Assembly (NCBI GenBank): GCA_016214785.1
Contig: JACRNV010000027.1
Location: 1 to 55,052, forward strand
DNA: 55,052 nucleotides
Origin: Methanobacteriota archaeon
GTDB lineage: Archaea; Thermoplasmatota; Thermoplasmata; SG8-5; JACRNV01
Direction of reading: 5' to 3'
Shown here: positions 7,665 through 14,800 of the stretch, piece by piece
How positions within the stretch are numbered: the first letter of the stretch is position 1
Layout of the letters: the number at the start of each line of letters is the position of its first letter
Program-made: the position numbers and the translations under genes
The notes under the pieces: generated by a model
What the model saw: only the letters and a program-made list of their open reading frames with translations
The model's database searches: none
Told to the model about the DNA's origin: nothing

Positions 7665-8150
7665 ATGGCGGACAATAGCCACAACAGTGAAAAAACTGAT
7701 GCAGGACTTGAGAATTTTCTCACCGAGATATGGAAATACCAAATGGAATTTTTCAAGGGGGTGTCGATCCCGACCCCAAGCTCTTCCAAGGAATTCTCAA
7801 AGCTGTATGAGAAACATTGGAAAAGGGTCGAGGAAAAGACGAAGGAACTTCCTCCCGATCTTTGGGATGCAAAGAACCTTCAGATACAGAAGGACCTCTA
7901 TATATACTGCATGCAGTCCTACTCGCAGATGATCCAGGAGTTCTTAATGAGCCCGACGTTCCTCTATACCATGAAAGAATCTCTGGGCAACAATCTTAAC
8001 AGAAAGATCCAGATGGACGAGGCAAAGGAGGAGATACTCAAGTCCTGGGGCATGCCCACGAGAAAAGACATCCATGAGATCTATTACAATCTGTACCTAA
8101 TCAACAAAAAACTTGACAAAATATCTGAAACTATAGAGGGCGGGGAGTGA
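7665..8150 (+). CDS. phaE: class III PHA synthase subunit PhaE
   Basis: A 161-residue protein, close to the short archaeal PhaE size (about 180) and far shorter than bacterial PhaE. The C-terminus carries the family signature: SWGMPTRKDIHEIYYNLYLI followed by a helix of the NKKLDKISETIE type. Residues W23, W52 and Y81 keep the 29-residue step of the phasin-like proteins, hinting that PhaE and these coat proteins share ancestry or pack together. PhaE forms a complex with PhaC and is needed for polymerase activity. phaC begins 5 nt after the stop, and GGGGGATGATT precedes the ATG. Good confidence from the C-terminal motif plus adjacency to phaC. Confidence 0.85.
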   Translation: MADNSHNSEKTDAGLENFLTEIWKYQMEFFKGVSIPTPSSSKEFSKLYEKHWKRVEEKTKELPPDLWDAKNLQIQKDLYIYCMQSYSQMIQEFLMSPTFLYTMKESLGNNLNRKIQMDEAKEEILKSWGMPTRKDIHEIYYNLYLINKKLDKISETIEGGE

Positions 8151-8155
8151 TTTGG

Positions 8156-9220
8156 ATGGCGCAAATAGAGCCAAATAAAGAATTTTTCGAGGCGAACATA
8201 AAGATGCTCAAATGCCTTCAAATAAGTATGAATCCTCCAGAGGTGGACGTCGGAACAACGCCCGCAGATGTGGTATTCGAGCACAACAAAATGAAACTCT
8301 TGAGGTACAGGCCACTCGCCGAGAGGAAGTATGGCCCCCCCCTCCTGATAGTATATGCGAACATAAACAAGCCGTACATCCTCGATTTGCAGCCGGACAG
8401 GAGCGTCATAAGACGATTTCTTGAGAATGGTGTGGATGTGTACATGATTGAGTGGGGAGACACCACCGAGGCGGACATGTTCCTCACTATCGAGGACTAC
8501 ATCGATTCCTACATCAGACGTGCGGTCGATTACGTTAGGAAAGAAAGCGGCGCGAAGAAGATATCGCTCATGGGCTATTGCATTGGGGGCTTCTTCAGCA
8601 CGATTTTCGCGTCGTTGTACCCGGACCGCATTAGAAATCTCATCGTAATGTCCGCCCCCATTAATTTCGACACGGACAAAGGCCCCCTTCATGTTTGGAC
8701 GAAGCACATCGACCCACAAAAAATCGTGAGAGCATTCAACAACTGCCCTCCCGAGTTCTTGAACACCTCCTTCCTCTTGTTGGGCCCCCTGGAAAACACG
8801 TGCCTGAAATACATCAAACTCTGCGATAACATAGAAAATGAGGAATATGTAAAAAATTTCTTCCGAATGGAAAAATGGCTCCACGATGATGTGGCAGTTC
8901 CTGGCAGATTTTACGAGGAATATATTAAAAACGGATACCAGCAGAACCTGTTAATAAAGAACGAATTGGTCATCGGGAAAAAGAAAGTGAATTTGAAAAA
9001 CATAAAGATGCCCCTCCTCGTATTGGTAGGGACAAACGACAACTTGACGCCACCGGATGCGACCACCCCCCTCATAAAGGCGGTCAGGAGCAAGGACAAA
9101 AAAATTCTCGAGAACGTTTCGGGCCACATAGGCGTCTCGGTCGGTTCGTACGCGCACAAACACCTCTGGCCGCGGGTAGTTGACTGGCTGCAGAAGAGAT
9201 CTGACAAGGTGGGGGATTGA
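8156..9220 (+). CDS. phaC: class III polyhydroxyalkanoate synthase PhaC
   Basis: A 354-residue alpha/beta-hydrolase-fold polymerase that links (R)-3-hydroxyacyl-CoA units into PHA. The lipase-like box is GYCIGG with the nucleophile Cys142; the acid is Asp295 in VGTNDNLTPPDAT and the base His324 in VSGHIGVSVGS, so the catalytic triad is complete. The length matches class III enzymes (about 355 residues), consistent with phaE upstream. I placed the start at this ATG because GGGGAG lies 9 nt before it; a GTG at 8147 that overlaps the phaE stop is an alternative. The next gene starts directly after the stop (TGA|ATG), so the genes are cotranscribed and probably translationally coupled. Confidence 0.95.
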   Translation: MAQIEPNKEFFEANIKMLKCLQISMNPPEVDVGTTPADVVFEHNKMKLLRYRPLAERKYGPPLLIVYANINKPYILDLQPDRSVIRRFLENGVDVYMIEWGDTTEADMFLTIEDYIDSYIRRAVDYVRKESGAKKISLMGYCIGGFFSTIFASLYPDRIRNLIVMSAPINFDTDKGPLHVWTKHIDPQKIVRAFNNCPPEFLNTSFLLLGPLENTCLKYIKLCDNIENEEYVKNFFRMEKWLHDDVAVPGRFYEEYIKNGYQQNLLIKNELVIGKKKVNLKNIKMPLLVLVGTNDNLTPPDATTPLIKAVRSKDKKILENVSGHIGVSVGSYAHKHLWPRVVDWLQKRSDKVGD

Positions 9221-10012
9221 ATGGATACCGCTAGCTACAAGAACATCATACTCGATGTCAAAGAAAATGTTGCCACGCTTTACCTCAACAGACCCATGCA
9301 GCTAAATGTCCTGAACGAGGAGACCCTCACGGAGATAGATCATGCGCTGGATGCCATCGCGATAAATTTGAGCGTAAAGATCGCCGTGCTTAGAAGCAAT
9401 TGCAAAAAGGCATTCACCGCCGGTGCGGACGTGAGGGAGATGAGGGAGAAGGACGTTCAATGCGCAGTAAAATTCGCAGAGTTGGGGCATAGGATTGGAT
9501 ATAAGCTTGAGAAGAAGATGCCGCCGGTAATAGCTGTGTTGAACGGTTACGTTCTCGGTGGTGGCCTTGAGATAGCATCCGCATGCGATCTGCGAATCGC
9601 TACCCCGGATGCTGTTTTCGCGCAGCCAGAGATAGACATAGGGATCATCCCCGGCTGGGGGGGCACGCAACGCCTCTGCAGGCTCATAGGGCTCGGAAGG
9701 GCGAAAGAGCTGATATACATGGGCAAGCGCATCACAGCGGAGGAGGCGTTGGAGATCGGCCTTGTGAACATGGTCGTATCGCACGATAAGCTGGACGATG
9801 CGTTAAACTCGCTGTGCAGCATCATAAAATCAAAAAGCAGGATCGCCCTGATGGCCGCGAAGAGGGCAATCGAGATGAACGTCGAGACATCGCTCGACAT
9901 CGGCCTGTCTTACGAAGTCCAGACGTGGGCGACGCTGTTCGCAACCTATGATCAGAAGGAGGGGATGACGGCGTTCCTCGAAAAGAGGGTGCCACATTTT
10001 ATCGATAAGTGA
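9221..10012 (+). CDS. enoyl-CoA hydratase/isomerase (crotonase family)
   Basis: A 263-residue crotonase with both catalytic glutamates of true hydratases: Glu117 in GGGLEIASACD and Glu137 in PEIDIGIIPGWGGTQRL. The oxyanion-hole segment FTAGADVREM is also present. The family normally interconverts trans-2-enoyl-CoA and (S)-3-hydroxyacyl-CoA, so it is not the (R)-specific MaoC/PhaJ hydratase usually linked to PHA supply. In this operon it may move crotonyl-CoA and related units into or out of the pool feeding the reductase downstream. It starts immediately after phaC, and the reductase follows with a 10-nt gap. Confidence 0.92.
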   Translation: MDTASYKNIILDVKENVATLYLNRPMQLNVLNEETLTEIDHALDAIAINLSVKIAVLRSNCKKAFTAGADVREMREKDVQCAVKFAELGHRIGYKLEKKMPPVIAVLNGYVLGGGLEIASACDLRIATPDAVFAQPEIDIGIIPGWGGTQRLCRLIGLGRAKELIYMGKRITAEEALEIGLVNMVVSHDKLDDALNSLCSIIKSKSRIALMAAKRAIEMNVETSLDIGLSYEVQTWATLFATYDQKEGMTAFLEKRVPHFIDK

Positions 10013-10022
10013 GGAGATGCAC

Positions 10023-10769
10023 ATGAAAATGCTGGAGAACAGGAACGCCCTCGTTACGGGGGCGAGCCGAGGGATCGGAAAGGAGATCGCAAAGGCATTC
10101 GCCAATCAGGGCGCGAGCGTTGTGGTGAACTACCATACGAGGGAAGAGAGTGCCGATGATGTCGCGACGGAGATTGAAAAAATTGGGATGAGGACATGGA
10201 TATTTCCGACCGACACGAGCAATCTCCAAGAAGTGAAAAAAATGAAAGGCGCGATTGAGAAGAATTTTGGAAAGATTGATGTCCTGGTCAACAATGCGGG
10301 CATAAACGTCGATAAGACCTTTGCGAAGATGACCGAGGAAGACTGGAACAAGGTCATATCGGTGGACCTGACCGGCGTCTTCAACTGCACGCACGTGTTC
10401 CTCGACCATGTGACGGAATCGAAATACGGCCGAATCATCAACATCACATCAATTGTCGGTCAGATGGGAAACATAGGACAAGTGAATTACGCAGCCGCCA
10501 AATCCGGGATCATCGGCCTGACCAAAGCCCTGGCAAGGGAGATGGCGAGAAAGAACGTCACTGTAAATGCGATAGCGCCCGGCTTCATAGAGACCGATAT
10601 GGTGCGGAACATGCCTGACAAAATCAAGGAAAAGGTCCTGCCAACGATTCCAATGGGCAGATTTGGGAAGCCCGAGGAGGTGGCGCATGCGTGCGTCTTC
10701 CTCGCCTCGGACATGGCCGCATACATAACTGGGCAGGTCATAAACGTCAACGGCGGCATGTACATGTAA
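10023..10769 (+). CDS. phaB: acetoacetyl-CoA / 3-oxoacyl reductase, SDR family (PhaB/FabG type)
   Basis: A 248-residue classical short-chain dehydrogenase. It has the cofactor motif TGASRGIG (12-19), NNAG (90-93) and catalytic Ser143, Tyr156 and Lys160 in YAAAK; Asn-Tyr-His after the second strand fits NADPH use. It lies in the same operon as phaEC, and archaea lack a typical fatty-acid synthase cycle. The likely role is therefore to reduce 3-ketoacyl-CoA to (R)-3-hydroxyacyl-CoA, the PhaC substrate. GAGGAG sits 6 nt before the chosen ATG; the ATG at 10017 overlaps the ribosome-binding site and is less likely. No beta-ketothiolase is present in the window, so that step must be encoded elsewhere. 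Confidence 0.88.
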   Translation: MKMLENRNALVTGASRGIGKEIAKAFANQGASVVVNYHTREESADDVATEIEKIGMRTWIFPTDTSNLQEVKKMKGAIEKNFGKIDVLVNNAGINVDKTFAKMTEEDWNKVISVDLTGVFNCTHVFLDHVTESKYGRIINITSIVGQMGNIGQVNYAAAKSGIIGLTKALAREMARKNVTVNAIAPGFIETDMVRNMPDKIKEKVLPTIPMGRFGKPEEVAHACVFLASDMAAYITGQVINVNGGMYM

Positions 10770-10843
10770 CGACGTTTCCGCGGACTTTCCTTTTCGTTAG
10801 CGCCATAGAAACCCTTATTACGCCTCGGGGGGATGGAGTGGCG

Positions 10844-11317
10844 ATGATGGTAAAGGTCGATGGCTGGGAGTGCGGCATCACCTTCTCGGCGGCGCATTTC
10901 ATCCCAGGACACGACAAGTGCAGCCGGCTCCACGGCCACGCCTACGCCCTGCACGTGAAGGCGCACGGAGACAAGGGGGCGGACGGCCTGCTGCTGGACT
11001 TCGTCCGGCTCAAGGAGGCCATGCGCGAGGCTGTCAAGGAACTGGACCACAAGGTCCTGCTCCCCATGAAAAACGACGAAGTGAAGATTGTCAAGAGCGG
11101 TAACGGTTACTCGGTCTCTCAGGGCGGCAAGGCGTACCTATTTCCAGCGGAGGACGTCGTGCTGCTCGACATCACGGTTCCCACGGCCGAGGAGCTGGCC
11201 GAATTCCTTTTAGAGAAGGTCATTGATAACATCGGGGGCATGAAAGGGCTTACGCGAATCGAAGCCGGGCTCGACGAGGGAAAGGGGCAGGGCGCATGGG
11301 TCGAAAGAAGGCTGTAG
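10844..11317 (+). CDS. queD: 6-carboxy-tetrahydropterin synthase QueD
   Basis: A 157-residue T-fold enzyme that converts dihydroneopterin triphosphate to 6-carboxytetrahydropterin in preQ0 synthesis, in archaea the route to archaeosine in tRNA. Zinc ligands His18 (SAAHF), His30 and His32 (RLHGHAY) and the catalytic Cys26 are all visible, as is the LLLDFVRLKE segment. I start at this ATG because GGAG lies 5 nt upstream and the protein then begins just before the conserved first strand. The frame is open farther upstream without homology. The last 22 bases overlap queC in another frame, so the two genes are cotranscribed. Confidence 0.93.
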   Translation: MMVKVDGWECGITFSAAHFIPGHDKCSRLHGHAYALHVKAHGDKGADGLLLDFVRLKEAMREAVKELDHKVLLPMKNDEVKIVKSGNGYSVSQGGKAYLFPAEDVVLLDITVPTAEELAEFLLEKVIDNIGGMKGLTRIEAGLDEGKGQGAWVERRL

Positions 11318-11892
11318 CGCTCATCTCTGGAGGGCTGGACTCGGCGAAGGAAGTGAGGTGCGCCCATGCAGTAGGGAAGAGCCTCGGAGTCAAGGAACAC
11401 GTGACGCTCGCCCTTGACATGGCGCGAATCGGCGGCTCCGCTCTGACCGAAAAGGGCGCGAACGTCCCCGACTTCGAAGGAAAGAAGGGCATCCCGGCCA
11501 CCTACGTCCCGGCGAGGAACATGATATTTCTATCGATTGCGGTCTCGCTCGCGGAGGCGCGCGGCGCCGACGCAGTCTTCATCGGTGCGACCGCGATTGA
11601 CTACTCGGGCTACCCGGACTGCCGGAAGGAGTTCCTGGAATCGTTCGAGAAAACCGCCGCGCTGGGCACGAAGCGCGGCATCGAGGGAAAGAAGATTAGA
11701 ATAATCGCCCCGCTCGTCGCGCTCAGCAAGGCGCAGATCGTCCGGAAAGGCTTAGCCCTGGGCGTCGACTTCTCGAAGACATGGAGTTGCTACCGGGGCG
11801 GGAAGAAGGCCTGCGGGAAGTGCGCGTCCTGCCAGTACCGGCTGAAAGGATTTTACGAGGCCGGGGAGCGCGACCCGGTGCCGTACGGCTAG
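11296..11892 (+). CDS. queC: 7-cyano-7-deazaguanine synthase QueC with an internal in-frame gap
   Basis: QueC converts 7-carboxy-7-deazaguanine to preQ0 with ATP and ammonia. The PP-loop SGGLDS (11-16) is intact, as are PARNMIFLSIA, YSGYPDCRKEF and the C-terminal zinc site (TWSCYRGGKKACGKCASCQYR, four Cys). Directly after SGGLDSA, however, the sequence jumps to KEVRCAHAVGKSLGV. About 27 residues found in other QueC proteins are missing, including the helix after the PP-loop and the strand ending in a YGQRH-like motif. The protein is 198 residues against about 220-235 usual. No frameshift is visible. It may be an inactive allele, a lineage-specific loop loss, or an assembly error. It overlaps queD and converges with the surface-protein gene (4-nt overlap of stops). 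Confidence 0.85.
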   Translation: MGRKKAVALISGGLDSAKEVRCAHAVGKSLGVKEHVTLALDMARIGGSALTEKGANVPDFEGKKGIPATYVPARNMIFLSIAVSLAEARGADAVFIGATAIDYSGYPDCRKEFLESFEKTAALGTKRGIEGKKIRIIAPLVALSKAQIVRKGLALGVDFSKTWSCYRGGKKACGKCASCQYRLKGFYEAGERDPVPYG

Positions 11893-14800
11893 CCCTTGCC
11901 CAGCTCCTCGGCGATGATGTCGCGCGTGCCGCGCAGCTTGTCGAGGTTGCCGTCCCAGTCCGCGAGGAGGTCTCCGAAGGCCAGCTCTACCTTTGTAAGG
12001 ATATCCTTGGCGGTGTTCAGGAGGCGCCTCTCATCGCCCTTCCCTCTGTACACGAGGGCGATGCTGATGTTCTTCGTGCCCGAGTGCTCTATCATTATCT
12101 TCTGGTCGCCGAACTCCAGCTTCTTCAGGTCCCACTTCTTCTCGTCCTTGAAGCTGTCCTTCACGAAGTCCTGGATGGCTGTTAGCATTGAGGTAAAAAT
12201 CTCCGAATCCATGTCCGGGATGACCTTGCTCGTCGCGTGGGCGATGAGCGCGCCATCCTTGTATATCAGGAACGTCTGTTCGATGAGGGGCTTGCGCCGC
12301 TTGTAGATTATGAAGGCGATGAGTGCGACCATTGCTGCGATAATTATGGGTATGAGCCATGGAGGGAGCAGTTCCGACGGCGCGCCGAGAACCGTGACGT
12401 TGAACTGCATGTAGGACTGGAGCTTCCCGTCCGAGACGGTAATCGTGACTATGTCCAGAGGGGTGGCGCTCGGGAACCTGAGCGTCAGCAGGTGGCCGTT
12501 GACCGTGACGTGGCCGCTGTCCGTGGTCACGACCAGGTCGGAGAGGTTGTTGTCGACGTCGCCGATGTAGGGGCTCAGGTCGAGGGGCCAGGGCGTCCCC
12601 GCAATGCCGCTCTGGTCTTCGATGGGCGTGATGAACGGCGGGTCGTTGACAGGCCTGACAGTGATGTTGATGATGGTCTCGACGAGCGCGTTCGAGTCCA
12701 CCTGCGCGGCCCTGAACCTTACCCTCTCCATCCCGAACCAGTCGCGCAGGGCGGTCACCCTGACCGTGCCGTTGTCGAGTATGCCTACTATCGTGCTGCG
12801 GTTCCCAGAGGCGAAGTAGAGCGAGTCCCCTTCCCGATCGAAGAAGTATTCGGTGATGTTGAACGGGAAGGCTATGGTGTCCTCGTCGAGCGTCACGTCC
12901 GGCATGCCCTTCAATATTTCCGGCGGGAAGTTGTTGACGACCTTCACCTTTATGACCTGCCAGTCGGAGCCGAGCCCGTCCGACACCGTGATGTTCAGGC
13001 TCAGGGTCATGCCCAGGTAGGAAATCGAGTAATTGAGCACCATCAGCAGGTTGTTGCGGGCGTCGACCCTGGCGCTCAGGCTGTCGGAGAGTATGAGCGT
13101 CAGGTCGGTGAAATTGGTGTCAGGGTCGGTGATGTACGGCGAGAGGTCTATCTTGTAGTCCCAGTCGTGGTGGACGATAAGGTCCGGCACGCCATCTATC
13201 GTGGGCGGGACGTTACTCCCGGCGGTTGCGGATATCGTCACGAGGACGGTGTTCGAGCCGACTGAGGGCATCGCCCCGTCCGCCTGATCGGAGCATGCGA
13301 TGGCGAAGAAGTTCGACATGCGCGTGCCGTCGGCCGCACCGGGGTTTGCCCGCACTGTGACTATGAACGAGTGGCTCCCAATCGGCAGGGAGAGGAAGAA
13401 CCACGAGTGCGAATTGCCCGAGACCGAGTGGATGGCCCCCGAGCTGTCCCACACATATTGCGCATCGTCCGGCAGAGTGTCGTTTATCCAGACGTTCTTC
13501 GCGGCCTCGGTGCCGTTGTTATTGAAGTAGATGACGTAGACGAACGTGCTCCCTGCCGCCACGACCATCTGGTTGGCCGCGAGCGTGGCGGTCATGCGTG
13601 GCAGGGTTCCGGTCGCGTTGAAAAGCACGCGATTGACGCCTGCGCTGCCTATCTCTGCGCTGACCGTGTTCGCACCGGGGCTCGCTCCGAGCGTGAGGTT
13701 CGCCATCGCGCGGCCGATTGCGTTGGTCACGGCAGGGGTCGTCCCAGCGACGGTTCCGCCCCCGTATGTTACATTGAACCACACGCTCACGCCGGAACGG
13801 GTCGCGCCGCCCTGGTCGCGCACCTCGACGACCAGGGGCGCGGGGAGCGTGGCGTTCGCGGTGCCTGTCTGCCCGTCGCCACTAATCATTATCAAATTCA
13901 ACAGAACGGACAATGCCTGCGCGGCGAATCCAATTGGTTCCCCGGCCAGGCTCAGCGTGGCGTTGGTCGCGTTGATGTAGTACAACCCTGGATTATTGCC
14001 GAGGGTCAAGAGCGAGCCAGCCACGCCCGAGGCGTTCGTTAGGTTCGATGCCGGCGACATCACATGCCCTGTGGCTCCTCCAGGGAACCCATCGACGGCC
14101 CAGTCTATCTGAACGCCGCTCACGGGATTGCCGTAACCGTCCTTGACGACGACGAGGAATGGCTGGCCGAGGGCCTCGCCCGCGTTCCTGGTCTGGCCGT
14201 TGCCGGAAAGGTAGGCAATGCTGAACGGCTCTCCAGCTGTTACGTCGATGTTAACGGTGGATGAGAGCACGCCCTGAGTAGCGCGGATGATATCTGTCAC
14301 CCAAGCCATTCGTCCAGAAGTATATATTGCGGAGTATGTGCCATCACCGTTATCGGTGACCGCGCCGAGCACGGCGTTCGGCGCGCTCGGGTTCGTATCG
14401 AAGGAGAGTGAGACTACGTAGCCGGGGCAGCCGTTGCCGAAGGCATCGTTCAGCCAGACCGTGAGCGCGGCTGTCTGCTGCACTGGTACGACCGTGAGGT
14501 TCGTGCCGATGGCGATAGTCGCTGGAGCGCCGAAGGCAGCCGTGGAGTTGTACTGCACGCTTTTCTGCGCCCCCGGCAGGCTCAGGTTTACGCATGTGAA
14601 GTTATACCAGCCTGGCAGATTGCCGAACAGCAGCCTCGTTGAGACGAATCCGCTCGCATCGCTCACGGAGCTGTTGTTGTAGAGGAACTGGCCGGAGGCG
14701 CCGGCGGGATTGTCCGTGATGTTCCAGTACACATCCACGCCTGCGATGCCATTGCCGAACTGGTCGACGACCTTGGCCCACACAGGTGCCAGCGAGGCTC

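Noticed and set aside
9221-10012. (R)-specific enoyl-CoA hydratase PhaJ
   Set aside because: PhaJ is a MaoC hot-dog protein. This gene has crotonase motifs with two catalytic Glu residues, so the usual product is the (S) form.
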